DNA of 64,000 nucleotides from Polyangium sp. y55x31 (GCF_029946505.1 NZ_JARZHG010000029.1:62001-126000), one strand, 5' to 3'. Shown: positions 27,818-37,133, numbered from the stretch's first letter. Notes: generated by a model from the letters alone, not told the origin. Numbers and translations: made by a program.

Positions 27818-28486
27818 ATGCCCCGACCCCGCGTGATCACGCTCTTCCTCGCCGCCCTCGTCGTTGCGCTCGCCGGCTGCTCGCCGAAGATCGGGGAGGA
27901 CTGCACGAACTCGACCGACTGCTCGCAAGTGGGCGACCGCCTCTGCGACACCACGCAGCCGGGCGGCTACTGCACGATCTTCGGGTGCGAGCCCGACAAA
28001 TGCCCGGAGGGCGACGGGGTCTGCGTCGCATTTTCCTCGGAGCTCGATCCCGCCTGCGGCGCCGCAGACGACGCGAGCTGGGGTCGCTTCGGGCGGACGT
28101 TCTGCATGGCCGGCTGCGAAGCGAATGATGATTGCCGCGACGGCTACGAGTGCGCTCGTCCATCGGAGCGCGCCGCGCGGATCATCGACTTCGAGCCGAT
28201 CGCCCAGCGTATCTGCGTGGTGAAGATCGCGCCGCCGCCGGTGTCGATCGAGGTGCCGCAGATCTGTCTGCCCTCGGAGCCGCCCGCACCGCCGGCGCCT
28301 TGGGTCCCGACGGGCGCGGGAGGCGCAGGCGGCGCTGGAGGCGCAGGCGGAGCTGGTGGCGCCGGAGGCGCGGGCGGAGCAGGCGGCGCTGGAGGCGCAG
28401 GCGGAGCCGGAGGCGCGGGCGGAGCAGGCGGCGCCGGAGGAGCGGGCGGCGCCGGTGGAGCCGGCGGCGCGGGCGGCGGTCCCTGA
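27818..28486 (+). CDS. Cys-rich lipoprotein with Gly-Ala repeat tail
   Basis: 222 residues. Signal peptide and lipobox ALAGCS (Cys 21). Residues 25-150 carry about 14 Cys in short EGF-like or 'dickkopf-like' spacings (CTNSTDCSQVGDRLCDT, CEPDKCPEGDGVC). A Pro-rich stretch leads to a tail of about 60 residues built of GAGGAGG units (nucleotides 28312-28485). Secreted and likely surface exposed; function unknown. The tail DNA is a near-perfect 9-15-bp GC repeat prone to length change. Confidence 0.85.
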   Translation: MPRPRVITLFLAALVVALAGCSPKIGEDCTNSTDCSQVGDRLCDTTQPGGYCTIFGCEPDKCPEGDGVCVAFSSELDPACGAADDASWGRFGRTFCMAGCEANDDCRDGYECARPSERAARIIDFEPIAQRICVVKIAPPPVSIEVPQICLPSEPPAPPAPWVPTGAGGAGGAGGAGGAGGAGGAGGAGGAGGAGGAGGAGGAGGAGGAGGAGGAGGAGGGP

Positions 28487-28546
28487 GGTCTTTCCGGACG
28501 ATCCGCGGGAAGTGATCCGGCACCCGCCGTGCTAGCCTCGCCGCGC

Positions 28547-29578
28547 ATGTTCCGGGCGCCTGCGCTTCCCCGCACCCTCGACGCCGCCCTCCGCGACGTG
28601 GGCTCGTCCAAAGCCTCCGTGCGCGAGGACGCCGTGCGTGATCTCGTCCGCCACGCCGAGGAAGCGCGCAGCCAGGTCGTGCGCGCCCTCGAGCGCGCGC
28701 TCTCCGACGAAGCCGCGCCCGTCCGCTCGGCCGCCGCGCTCGGGCTCGCCGACGTGGGCGCGAACGAAGCGCTTCCCGCGCTGCTCGTCGCCATCGAGGA
28801 CGACGACGTCCACGTGCGGCAGATGGCCCTCACCGCGCTCGGCGAGATCGGCGATGGTCGCGCCGCACAAAGGCTCGCCCGCGCGCTCGAAGATTCCCGC
28901 GCGGAGGTGCGGTTCCAGGCGGTCATCGCTTATGCGCGCGTCTGCAAGGATCACACGTCCGTCGTGGAGGCGCTCGCCGCGCGCACGCGCGACGCCGACC
29001 CGCTCGTCTGCCACATCGCGCTCCGCATGGCCGAGGAGCTCGGCGGCGCGGAGGGCGAGCACGTGGTCGATCCGATCCTCGTGGCGAGGGCGCGCGAGCT
29101 CGTCGAGCACGCGTCCCCCACGGTGCGCGTCGCCGCGGCCGTGGTGCTCGGCCGCGCCGGGGATCACGCGGGCGCGAAGGTGCTCGCGGCGGTCGTGAAC
29201 GGAGCGATCAAGACGGAAGACGCCGAAGACGAGGCGGCCGCGATCGAGCTCGCGGGATCGCTCGGGCTCTCGGAGGCGCGCGTGGGGCTCGAGCGGCGGG
29301 CGTTCGGCGGCGCGCTCGGCTTCGGCCGCGACCGTTTCTCCTGGCACGCGCGCGTCGCGCTCGCGAGCATGGGCCACGCGCGCGCCACGCGCGAGATCGT
29401 CAGCGAGCTCGGCTCGTGGGATCGGAACAAGCGCACGCTCGCGGTCGCCGCCGTCGGTCGCGCGCGCATCCGATCGGCCCGCACGATCCTCGCGGCCATG
29501 GAAGGGGATCCCTCGCGGGCCGACCCGCACGCCGTGAGCGAGGCGCTCCTCGCGCTCGCGGAGGACGAACCGGCATGA
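28547..29578 (+). CDS. HEAT-repeat protein
   Basis: 343 residues made of at least six HEAT/PBS-lyase-like helical pairs: VRSAAALGLADVGANEALPAL, VRQMALTALGEIGDGRAAQRL, VRFQAVIAYARVC, VRVAAAVVLGRAGD, HARVALASMGHARA (each shown in part). Such solenoids are binding scaffolds. No catalytic or metal motif seen and no signal peptide, so cytoplasmic. The start ATG 28547 follows a TAGCCT box by 8 nt. Its last codons overlap the next gene (ATGA), the first of two such couplings in this three-gene operon. Confidence 0.85.
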   Translation: MFRAPALPRTLDAALRDVGSSKASVREDAVRDLVRHAEEARSQVVRALERALSDEAAPVRSAAALGLADVGANEALPALLVAIEDDDVHVRQMALTALGEIGDGRAAQRLARALEDSRAEVRFQAVIAYARVCKDHTSVVEALAARTRDADPLVCHIALRMAEELGGAEGEHVVDPILVARARELVEHASPTVRVAAAVVLGRAGDHAGAKVLAAVVNGAIKTEDAEDEAAAIELAGSLGLSEARVGLERRAFGGALGFGRDRFSWHARVALASMGHARATREIVSELGSWDRNKRTLAVAAVGRARIRSARTILAAMEGDPSRADPHAVSEALLALAEDEPA

Positions 29579-30591
29579 ACGAACCGAGAGATCCGAACGC
29601 CGTCCGCTTCGATCCCGCGGCCGGCAGCGACCACGTCGAAAGCTACTTCCTCAAAGCGAACGACCCCGCGGGCGAACGCGCGCTCTGGATCAAGGCCACG
29701 ATCTTCGCCTCCGCGCGCGAGCCCGGCCGCGCCGTCGCCGAGGGCTGGGCGATCGCCTTCGATCGACGCGGCGGCCAGAGCAAACACGTCGCGGTCAAGC
29801 ACGTGCTCCCCTACGCCGATGCGCTCTTCGGCAGGGAGGGCCTCGACGTCGCATGGGGCCTCGGTGAAGGCGAGCGCATGCGCATCCGGCCCGGCGAGAC
29901 GCACGGCCGCATCGCGCGGCGGGAGCACGCGATTCGCTGGGACCTTCATTTCGAGGGCGAGGCGAGCCCGTTCATCCCGTTCCCGCACGCCTCGATGTAC
30001 CGCGGCAAATTCCCCAAATCGAAGACCCTCACGCCGTACCCGGACCTCGTGTTCTCCGGCGAGGTCGAGGTCGACAGCGAGCGCTGGGACCTCTCGGGTT
30101 GGCGCGGCATGCAGGGGCACAACTGGGGCCGCGGGCACGCGGATCTTTACGCGTGGTGCCACGTCAACACCTGGGAGAGCGAGGCGGAGCTCGTCGTGGA
30201 AGCCCTGTCCGGCCGCGTCCGCGTCGGCCCCGTGCTCACGCCGCTCGTCACGCTCGTCTGCGCGCGTTTCCGCGGCGTGACGTACACGTGGAACGGCCCG
30301 CTCGAGATCGCCCGCGCGCACGGCGACGTGGGCCTGCGCCGCTACAGCTTCTTCGCCGAGGGCCGCGCCGCGCGCATCGAGGGCTCGTTCGAGGCGGACA
30401 CGGACGACATGGTCGGCCTCTACTACCCGAACCCCGACGGCCCCATGACGTACTGTTTGAACACCAAGCTCTCGCGCGCGCACGTGCGCTTCGAGGCGTC
30501 GGGCCGGCCGCCCGTCGTCGTGAAGAGCCGCGCCGCCGCGCTCGAGATCGGCACGCGTGACGCCGACCACGGCGTGAGGATGCACGTATGA
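29575..30591 (+). CDS. CrtC/AttH-like lipocalin-type protein (carotenoid hydratase/tocopherol-cyclase-like superfamily)
   Basis: 338 residues; no signal peptide. Two beta-rich halves, with the block GWRGMQGHNWGRGHADLYAW around residue 175 resembling the His-Asn-Trp-Gly core of CrtC (1,2-hydratase) and AttH-type proteins, and FPHASMYRGKFPKSK ahead of it. CrtC hydrates carotenoid double bonds, but the superfamily also covers tocopherol cyclase and unknowns, so the substrate is open. Coupled by ATGA to the HEAT gene upstream and to the DUF4149 gene downstream. Confidence 0.6.
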   Translation: MNEPRDPNAVRFDPAAGSDHVESYFLKANDPAGERALWIKATIFASAREPGRAVAEGWAIAFDRRGGQSKHVAVKHVLPYADALFGREGLDVAWGLGEGERMRIRPGETHGRIARREHAIRWDLHFEGEASPFIPFPHASMYRGKFPKSKTLTPYPDLVFSGEVEVDSERWDLSGWRGMQGHNWGRGHADLYAWCHVNTWESEAELVVEALSGRVRVGPVLTPLVTLVCARFRGVTYTWNGPLEIARAHGDVGLRRYSFFAEGRAARIEGSFEADTDDMVGLYYPNPDGPMTYCLNTKLSRAHVRFEASGRPPVVVKSRAAALEIGTRDADHGVRMHV

Positions 30592-31202
30592 ACGACACCT
30601 TCACCGAGGCCGATCTGGCCCCCGATCCGCAGGAAAAGCGCGACCGTATCCTCGCCGTCGTCGATCGCGTCGCGGCCCTCGTCGCCGTCCTCGCGGGCGG
30701 CGTGTACATCGGCGGCATGATCGCGCTCGGCGCGAACGCGGCGCCCATCGTCTTCGGCATGCTCCCTCGGTCGATCGCGGGCGACGTGATGGGCGCGGTC
30801 TTCGCGCGCTTCGACACGATCGCCCTCGGCGCGGCCCTCGCGGCGCTCGCCGCGGAGGTCACGCGCACCCTCGCCACGCGCCGCCGCGGCCGCACGATCC
30901 TCTCGCGCTTGCGCCGCTCGTGCACGCTCTTCATGGCCGTCTCCGCGGCCTACATCGGCCTCTCGCTCTCGCCGCGCATCAGCGAGCTGCACCGAAAGGG
31001 CGTAGCGCGCGACGACACGCCGCAAGGCCAGCTCCTCGAGGCCGTGCACAAGCGCGCGGAGCTCTTCGGCAAGATCGGCATGGGGATGGCTCTCGGTCTC
31101 GTCGGGCTCACCATCTTCACCATCCAGCCGCGCAGACCGGACGACGAGGAAGACGACGAAGAGGCGGTCGCGCCCTTGCCGCCGGGCCCGCGCCACGACT
31201 GA
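30588..31202 (+). CDS. DUF4149-like membrane protein
   Basis: 204 residues with four TM helices. The motif GGVYIGGMIALGANAAPIVF near residue 40 and AAYIGLSLSPRISELHRKG near 120 match DUF4149 (TMEM205-like) proteins. Membrane location is sure; function is unknown. The C-terminal tail is acidic then Pro-rich. It starts at an ATGA overlap with the CrtC-like gene. End of the operon 28547-31202. Confidence 0.8.
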   Translation: MNDTFTEADLAPDPQEKRDRILAVVDRVAALVAVLAGGVYIGGMIALGANAAPIVFGMLPRSIAGDVMGAVFARFDTIALGAALAALAAEVTRTLATRRRGRTILSRLRRSCTLFMAVSAAYIGLSLSPRISELHRKGVARDDTPQGQLLEAVHKRAELFGKIGMGMALGLVGLTIFTIQPRRPDDEEDDEEAVAPLPPGPRHD

Positions 31203-31338
31203 CGCGCCCCTTCCGACGGGCCGAGCGGCTGGCCCTCGTGCGTCTCAGCGGGTATGCTCCGGCCTTCCGGAAGGCGAGGTTTGCTGCCCGTCACGCGGGT
31301 GGCCCCGGTCTTTCTTTTCGTTCGCGTGGAGGCGGCCG

Positions 31339-32547
31339 ATGAAAATGAAGAGTGCATGGTGGGTCCTCACGACCCTTGGATTGAGCCTCGGGCTCGCAGT
31401 CAACAACACGGGCTGCGGGAGCGATAACAATAACGGGGGGAACGGTGGCACGGGCGCCACCGGCGGCGAGGGCGGCACGGGTGGAACCGGCGGCACGGGC
31501 GCCACCGGCGGCACCGGCGGTACCGTGGATCCGGGCGATTGGCTCGGCCTGCCCTGCACGACCGATTCCGAGTGTGCGCCCGGCACCTGCATCGTGGCGG
31601 ACAAGGACGACGCGGTCTTCCTCGGCGGCCCGCAGAACGGCTACTGCAGCAAGAACTGCAAGACGAGCGGCGATTGTCCGGGCGTCGGCAGCATTTGCTA
31701 CAAGGGCGCGAACAGCAGCGCGGCCGAGGGGCGTTGCGTCCCGTCGTGCGAGGTCGGCAACCCCGACCTCATGTACATCAACGACCCGCTCGATCCCTTC
31801 AAGTGCCAGGGCCGCGAGGACGCCGCCTGCATCCGGCTCTCGGCGGGCGACGTCTGTCTCCCGACGTGCACGAACGACGCGGCGTGCGGCGCGGGCCGCG
31901 TCTGCGATCTCGCCGCCGGCGTCTGCGTGAACAGCGTCTCGGATGGCAAGCCGTTCGGCGCGATCTGCGACACGATGGCCGCCGAGGACGAGTGCGGCAA
32001 CGGCTTCTGCATCGGCGGCCTCGCGGGCGGCAAGGGCTTCTGCTCGGGCCTCTGCACGCTCGGCGGCAACATCAACACCGGCGATTGCGGCGGCATCGAG
32101 AACGGCCTCTGCGTCTTCTCGCCGGTCGTGATGGGCTGCACCCCGACGGCGGACAAGGGCTGCACGGGCCCCGGCGACGTCGGGTTCTGCACGAACGGCT
32201 GCACGAAGCACGAGGACTGCGCGGCGCCGGACTTCTGGTGCTTCGGCATCCTCCAGGGTGGCCCCGTCGGCTACTGCTTGCCGATGGACAAGTGCGACAA
32301 TGGCCAGGCGGACTGCGGTGACGCGGCGAACGGCCTGACCTGCACGGACACGATCCACGGCAAGTACTGCGTCGACAACCAGTACCCGCTCGGCGCGCTC
32401 GGCGGCGGCGGTGCTGGCGGCGCCGGCGGCATGGGCGGCGCCGGTGGCATGGGCGGCATGGGCGGCGCTGGTGGTGCTGGTGGTGCTGGCGGCGCCGGTG
32501 GTGCCGGCGGCATGGGCGGCATGGGCGGCGCGGGCGGCATGCCCTGA
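31339..32547 (+). CDS. Large Cys-rich lipoprotein with Gly-rich segments at both ends
   Basis: 402 residues. Signal peptide ending NNTGCGS (an imperfect lipobox), then a GGTGATGGEGG linker, then about 34 Cys in repeated C-x(5-8)-C units (CTTDSECAPGTCIV, CKTSGDCPGVGSICY, CTNDAACGAGRVCDL), then a GGAGGMGGAGG tail (nt 32400-32535). A GGAGG site precedes ATG 31339. Such 'Cys-knot' lipoproteins are abundant in Polyangia; their role (adhesion, matrix, predation) is not known. Confidence 0.85.
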   Translation: MKMKSAWWVLTTLGLSLGLAVNNTGCGSDNNNGGNGGTGATGGEGGTGGTGGTGATGGTGGTVDPGDWLGLPCTTDSECAPGTCIVADKDDAVFLGGPQNGYCSKNCKTSGDCPGVGSICYKGANSSAAEGRCVPSCEVGNPDLMYINDPLDPFKCQGREDAACIRLSAGDVCLPTCTNDAACGAGRVCDLAAGVCVNSVSDGKPFGAICDTMAAEDECGNGFCIGGLAGGKGFCSGLCTLGGNINTGDCGGIENGLCVFSPVVMGCTPTADKGCTGPGDVGFCTNGCTKHEDCAAPDFWCFGILQGGPVGYCLPMDKCDNGQADCGDAANGLTCTDTIHGKYCVDNQYPLGALGGGGAGGAGGMGGAGGMGGMGGAGGAGGAGGAGGAGGMGGMGGAGGMP

Positions 32548-32646
32548 GCTTTCGCCTTCGCTGACGCACCTCGAAGAGGCCGCGGCGGGCTCGCTGCGGC
32601 CTCTTCCTTTTCGGAGCCTCGACGCGGCTCGTGATATCGTCGCGGC

Positions 32647-33450
32647 ATGTCGCCGATCCGCTTGGCTTCCGTGGTCCTCGTCTCGCTCTCGGCCGGGTTT
32701 CTCCTCGGTTGTCCGGGCACCGAAAACGAAAACCCTTCGAGCGGCTCCGCGGGCACGGGCGGCACCGGCGGCGTCGGTGGGACGGGCGGCGAGGGCGGCG
32801 CGGGCGGCATGACCACGTCCTCGTCGGGCACGGGCGGCACGCCGATGTGCACCGATTACACCGACGTCGAGGAGACAGACTGCAAGCTGCTCGCGCAGGA
32901 CTGCAAAGGCGCCAACGAGTCCTGCCGGCCGAACGGCCTCGGCACGGGCACGATCTGCGAGGGGGGCGCGGGCATCAAGGGGGTTGGCGCGCCTTGCACC
33001 GTGGCCATCGGCGAGTGCGCGGTCGGCCTCACGTGTGTCTTCGGCTATTGCTCGCCCATCTGCTGCCGGAGCCAGCCCGAGTCCTTCTGCGGCAGCGCCC
33101 AGTGCAACGTCTACAACCGCTACGGCGAGAAGCGGATCTGGCTCTGCAACTTCGCCAAGTCCTGCACGCTCTTCGACGGCAAGGAGTGCACGGATGGCTA
33201 CCCCTGCCGTCTGACCGTGCTCGAGGACGAGCTCTCGCTCTGCGTCCCCATGTCGGCCACGCCCGCCCCCGAGGGCGGGGCGTGCAAAGACCTCAACGAC
33301 TGCGGCGCGAACCAGCGCTGCTACAACGACATTTGCCGGTATAGCTGCCTGAACATGGGGTGGCAGAACCTGGAGCCGGAGGCGGGCGGTTGCCCCGCGG
33401 GCCAGACGTGCGCTCCCGAGACGGCGACCTACGGCGTCTGCGTCCCCTGA
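32647..33450 (+). CDS. Cys-rich lipoprotein with Gly-rich linker
   Basis: 267 residues. Signal peptide and lipobox FLLGCPG (Cys 22); GGTGGVGGTGGEGG linker at residues 36-55; then about 25 Cys in short spacings (CKGANESCRPNG, CSPICCRSQ, CNDICRYSC-like). Same family type as the gene before it (100 bp upstream), sharing C-x-x-D-x-C spacing, so the two may be diverged duplicates. No enzymatic motif. The gap between them holds no recognisable terminator. Confidence 0.83.
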   Translation: MSPIRLASVVLVSLSAGFLLGCPGTENENPSSGSAGTGGTGGVGGTGGEGGAGGMTTSSSGTGGTPMCTDYTDVEETDCKLLAQDCKGANESCRPNGLGTGTICEGGAGIKGVGAPCTVAIGECAVGLTCVFGYCSPICCRSQPESFCGSAQCNVYNRYGEKRIWLCNFAKSCTLFDGKECTDGYPCRLTVLEDELSLCVPMSATPAPEGGACKDLNDCGANQRCYNDICRYSCLNMGWQNLEPEAGGCPAGQTCAPETATYGVCVP

Positions 33451-33500
33451 GCACCGCTTCGCCCTCTACAGCCGGGCGGATTCGCGCTAGGTTCGCCGGC

Positions 33501-34682
33501 ATGCACGAACACGACGTTGAGGCGCACGGGCAAGCGCTCGAGGCGCCCGCGACGCCGGCTCCTCGCGCCGCCGAGGCCCCGGATCTGGGGCTCTTCCGCG
33601 TGCTCCGCGACGACGGCAGCGCCGATCCCGCGACCGATCCCGGCCTGTCCCCGCACGTGCTCCTCCGCGCCTACCGCGAGATGAAGCGCGTGCGCCTCAT
33701 CGACACGCGCATGATGCTCCTGCAGCGCCAGGGCCGCATCCACTTCGCCGGCGAGTGCCGCGGCCAGGAAGCGACGCCGATCGCGACGGGCCTCGTGCTC
33801 GAGCGTGACGACTGGGTGTTCCCCGCCCTGCGCGAGAGCGCGATCATGCTCGTGCGAGGCTTCCCGCTGAAGAGCTACATCGCGCAGTACTTCGGCAACG
33901 CGGGCGACGTGCTCAAGGGCCGGCAGATGCCCTCGCACATGAGCGGCCGCGCCGTGAACCAGGTCGCGTGGTCGAGCTGCATGGCCACGCAGCTCCCGCA
34001 CGCCGTCGGCGCCGCCTGGGCCGCGAAGATGCGCAAGGATCGCAGCGTCGTCGTCGGCTTCGTCGGCGACGGCGGCACGAGCGAGCCTGACTTCCACAAC
34101 GCCCTGAACTTCGCGGGCGTCTTCAAGGTCCCCTGCGTCCTGGTTTGTCAAAACAACCACTGGGCGATCAGCGTCCCGGCGGCCAAGCAGACGGCCTCGC
34201 CCACGTTCGCGGTGAAGGGCCGCGCGTACGGCGTCCCCTCGGTGCGCGTCGACGGCAACGACGTCCTCGCGGTCCACCGCGTCGTCGGCGACGCCGTCGC
34301 CCGCGCGCGGAGCGGCGGCGGGCCCACGTTCATCGAGTGCGTGACCTACCGCATGGGCGCGCACTCTTCGAGCGACGATCCCACGCGGTATCGCGCGCAG
34401 GAGGAGGTCGACACGTGGGCGCAGCGCGACCCGATCGTGCGCCTGCGCCGGCACCTCGTGCATCGGGGCCTGCTCGACGAGGCCGAGGAGGGCGCGCTCG
34501 AGGACGGGCTCATGGCCGAAATCGGCGCGGCGATCCAGGAGGTCGAGGCGCTCGGCCCGCCCGCGCGCGAGACGCTCTTCGACGACGTGTACGCGGAGCT
34601 GCCGTGGCACCTCGCGGAGCAACGCGCCGAGGTCCTTTCGAGCCCCCCGCAAACGGGCTCCCACGGCGGCGGCGGGCATTGA
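33501..34682 (+). CDS. 2-oxoacid dehydrogenase E1 alpha subunit (branched-chain type likely)
   Basis: 393 residues. TPP-binding motif VGDGGTSEPDFHNALNFAG then NNHWAISVP, and the phosphorylation-loop region YRMGAHSSSDDPTRYR, which resembles BCKDH E1 alpha (BkdA) more than PdhA. RIHFAGECRGQEATP marks the family N-terminal domain. The complex decarboxylates branched 2-oxoacids; myxobacteria use iso-branched acyl-CoA for fatty acids. E1 beta and E2 are not adjacent; the next gene is an E3. Start ATG 33501 lies 7 nt after TAGGTT; a longer frame begins inside the preceding lipoprotein gene. Confidence 0.9.
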   Translation: MHEHDVEAHGQALEAPATPAPRAAEAPDLGLFRVLRDDGSADPATDPGLSPHVLLRAYREMKRVRLIDTRMMLLQRQGRIHFAGECRGQEATPIATGLVLERDDWVFPALRESAIMLVRGFPLKSYIAQYFGNAGDVLKGRQMPSHMSGRAVNQVAWSSCMATQLPHAVGAAWAAKMRKDRSVVVGFVGDGGTSEPDFHNALNFAGVFKVPCVLVCQNNHWAISVPAAKQTASPTFAVKGRAYGVPSVRVDGNDVLAVHRVVGDAVARARSGGGPTFIECVTYRMGAHSSSDDPTRYRAQEEVDTWAQRDPIVRLRRHLVHRGLLDEAEEGALEDGLMAEIGAAIQEVEALGPPARETLFDDVYAELPWHLAEQRAEVLSSPPQTGSHGGGGH

Positions 34683-34784
34683 TTCGCCCCTGGCCGCCCG
34701 CTTTTTCCGACCCCACCTTTCCCTCGACATGGTAATCCGCGCCCGAAAAGGGCTGTCGGCCCGCGTTCCACCTTGGAGAATCGG

Positions 34785-36194
34785 ATGAAGACCTACGACG
34801 CGATCGTCATCGGCAGCGGCCCCGGCGGCTACGTCTGCGCGATTCGGCTCGGTCAGCTCAAGCAGAAGACGCTGTGCATCGAGAAGGAAGAGGTGGGCGG
34901 CGTCTGCCTCAACTGGGGCTGCATCCCGTCGAAAGCGCTGATCAACGCGGCGCACACCTACGAGAAGGCGCACTCGTCGATGGCGACGATGGGCATCAAG
35001 CTCGGCTCCGTCGAGCACGACCCGAACGCGATGCAGGACTGGAAGGAAGGCATCGTCAAGCGCCTCACGGGCGGCGTGCGAGGCCTCCTCAAGTCGAACG
35101 GCGCCGACCTCCTGGCGGGCACGGCGACGGTCGTCTCGCCGAACCGCGTCGAGGTGAAGAAGGCCGACGGCTCGGTCGAGACGTTCGAGGCGACGAAGGG
35201 CATCGTCCTGGCGACGGGCTCGTCGACCATCGAGATCCCGAGCTTCAAGTTCGACGGCAAGCAGATCATCGGCGCAAAGGAGGCGGTCAGCCTGCGCGAG
35301 GTCCCGAAGCGCCTGCTCGTCATCGGCGGCGGCGTGATCGGCCTCGAGCTCGGCATGGTCTACCAGGCCTTCGGCGCGGAGCTCGTGGTCGTCGAGGCCC
35401 TTCCCACGCTGCTCACGGGCGTCGACCAGGACTGCGTGAAGGTCGTCGAGCGCCGCATCCAGAAGCGCGGCGGCAAGATCTACAAGAACGCGAAGGCCAT
35501 GGGCTACGAGAAGCAGTCCGACGGCTCGATCGCGGTGAAGATCGACGTCGAGGGCAAGCCCGAGACGATCGTCACGGACGTGGTCCTCGTCGCGGTCGGC
35601 ATGCGCCCGAACTCGCGTGGCCTCGGCCTCGAGAACGTGGGCGTGAACATCGACAAGCGCGGGTTCGTGCCTTCGGACGAGTTCGGCCGGACGAACGTCC
35701 CGACGATCTACTCGATCGGCGACCTCTCGGGCCCGCCCATGCTCGCGCACAAGGCGTCGAAGGAGGGCGAGGTCATCGCGGAGGTCATCGCGGGCCACAA
35801 GGCGGCGAAGGACTGGGCGTGCATCCCGGGCGCGATCTTCACGGATCCGGAGATCGCGACGGCGGGCCTGACGGCCGAGGAGGCGCAGGCGAAGGGCATC
35901 GAGGTCTCGGTCGGCAAGTTCCCGTTCGCGGCGCTGGGCAAGGCGATGGCGATGATGGAGACCGACGGCTTCGTGAAGATCGTGACCGACAAGAAGACGA
36001 AGCAGGTGCTCGGCGTGCACATCGTCGGCCCCGAGGCGAGCACGATGATCAGCGAGGGCGCGCTCGCGCTCGAGATGGCCGCGTTCGCCGAGGACATCGC
36101 GCTCACGATCCACCCGCACCCGACGCTCGGCGAGGCGTTCATGGAAGCCGCCGCCCACGCGATGGGCGCGGCGATTCACATCGTGAATCGCTGA
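34785..36194 (+). CDS. lpdA: Dihydrolipoyl dehydrogenase (E3)
   Basis: 469 residues. FAD motif VIGSGPGGYVCAIRLG at the N-terminus, the redox disulfide GVCLNWGCIPSKAL (C about 41 and 46), the NAD Rossmann motif VIGGGVIGLELG near 180, and the dimer-interface His-Glu pair in HPHPTLGEAF near 450. It reoxidises lipoamide of 2-oxoacid dehydrogenase complexes. It follows the E1 alpha gene by 102 bp on the same strand, which fits shared metabolism. GGAGA seven bases before ATG 34785 sets the start; TTG at 34773 is rejected. Confidence 0.97.
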   Translation: MKTYDAIVIGSGPGGYVCAIRLGQLKQKTLCIEKEEVGGVCLNWGCIPSKALINAAHTYEKAHSSMATMGIKLGSVEHDPNAMQDWKEGIVKRLTGGVRGLLKSNGADLLAGTATVVSPNRVEVKKADGSVETFEATKGIVLATGSSTIEIPSFKFDGKQIIGAKEAVSLREVPKRLLVIGGGVIGLELGMVYQAFGAELVVVEALPTLLTGVDQDCVKVVERRIQKRGGKIYKNAKAMGYEKQSDGSIAVKIDVEGKPETIVTDVVLVAVGMRPNSRGLGLENVGVNIDKRGFVPSDEFGRTNVPTIYSIGDLSGPPMLAHKASKEGEVIAEVIAGHKAAKDWACIPGAIFTDPEIATAGLTAEEAQAKGIEVSVGKFPFAALGKAMAMMETDGFVKIVTDKKTKQVLGVHIVGPEASTMISEGALALEMAAFAEDIALTIHPHPTLGEAFMEAAAHAMGAAIHIVNR

Positions 36195-36299
36195 GCGAGT
36201 CTCCCGGGTTCGTTCTTCCAAACTGCACCCCCGACAAAAGCCCATCTTCCAGGCTTCCACGGCCTACCCGTGCCGCGCGCTCGTGGTAGAGTCGTTGTC

Positions 36300-37130
36300 A
36301 TGAAGCGCATGGCCCCTCAGGTCACGGGGCGCGGCCCGTTCAAGGCCGAGCACATCCGCGCGGGGGATCCGTACGAGCTCTCCCGTGGGCACACGATCGA
36401 GTGTCTCCCCGTCGGTGGACGGGGCGGGCGGGCCAACCTCGTCGGCGGGGCCGTGCTCGACAGCGACCCGGCGGTCCGATCCGCGGGCGTGGACACCGGG
36501 TTCTCGCCCGATCCGGGCACCATGCGCGCCCCGGACATCGCGGTCGGCGACATTCCGGACGCGCCCGGCTGGGTGAAGGGCGCGCCGCCGCTCGCCGTCG
36601 AGTACGCCGATACGGGCCAGGACGAGGACGAGCTTCAGGCGAAGGTCGCCGAGCTGCTCGAAGCCGGCACGAAGATCATCTGGGTCGTGCGGCTCTTCGG
36701 TCCACGCAGGGTGGAGGTTTACGAGCCCGACGCGCGCGTGCGCACCTTACTGCCAGGCGAGCTGCTCACCGCGCCGAACATCCTGAAGAACCCGATCCCC
36801 GTCGAAGCGCTCTACGATCGCGACGCCGCGCATCGCGTGACGCTCCAGAACCTCCTCCAGCGTGAGGGCTTCGAGAGCCTCGAAGCTGTGAAGGAAGAGG
36901 GGCGCGAAGAAGGCCGCGAAGAAGGCCGCGAAGAAGGCCGCGAAGAAGGCCGCGAAGAAGGCGAGCTCCGTGCGCTTCGCGCCTCCGTGCGAGAAGTCCT
37001 CTCCGCGCGCGGCCTCCCGCTCGGCCCCGACCACGAAGCGCGGATCGATCAGTGCCGCGACCCCGCCGTCCTCCGCGCCTGGCTCCGCGCCGCCGTCACC
37101 GCGTCCGACGCGGCCGCCGCCCTCTCCTGA
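36300..37130 (+). CDS. Uma2-like PD-(D/E)XK protein with EEGR-repeat C-terminal extension
   Basis: 276 residues. The nuclease-fold core shows MRAPDIAVGD, PLAVEYAD (Glu) and LQAKVAELLEAG (Lys), then KIIWVVRLFGPRRVEVYEP as in Uma2. After residue 195 it has NLLQREGFESLEAVKEEGR and four perfect EEGR units, then a helical REVLSARGLPL domain shared in outline with the Rpn-type pseudogene at 60987-61459. The repeat DNA can change length in frame. ATG 36300 follows TAGAGT by 7 nt. Convergent with the RNase HII-like gene (3-bp gap). Confidence 0.83.
   Translation: MKRMAPQVTGRGPFKAEHIRAGDPYELSRGHTIECLPVGGRGGRANLVGGAVLDSDPAVRSAGVDTGFSPDPGTMRAPDIAVGDIPDAPGWVKGAPPLAVEYADTGQDEDELQAKVAELLEAGTKIIWVVRLFGPRRVEVYEPDARVRTLLPGELLTAPNILKNPIPVEALYDRDAAHRVTLQNLLQREGFESLEAVKEEGREEGREEGREEGREEGREEGELRALRASVREVLSARGLPLGPDHEARIDQCRDPAVLRAWLRAAVTASDAAAALS
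36906..36962 (+). repeat. 12-bp in-frame tandem repeat (GAAGAAGGCCGC)
   Basis: Four perfect 12-nt copies from 36906 to 36953 and a 9-nt partial copy to 36962, preceded by one degenerate copy (36894-36905). Encodes EEGR units in the Uma2-like protein. The perfect identity indicates recent expansion or slippage. Confidence 0.9.
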
Positions 37131-37133
37131 TCG

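Noticed and set aside
28312-28485. GC-rich tandem repeats as a minisatellite or origin
   Set aside because: They encode the Gly-Ala tail of a lipoprotein in a continuous frame; no AT-rich DUE or DnaA boxes.
36906-36962. CRISPR-like array
   Set aside because: The 12-bp units are contiguous, without spacers, and encode EEGR in frame.
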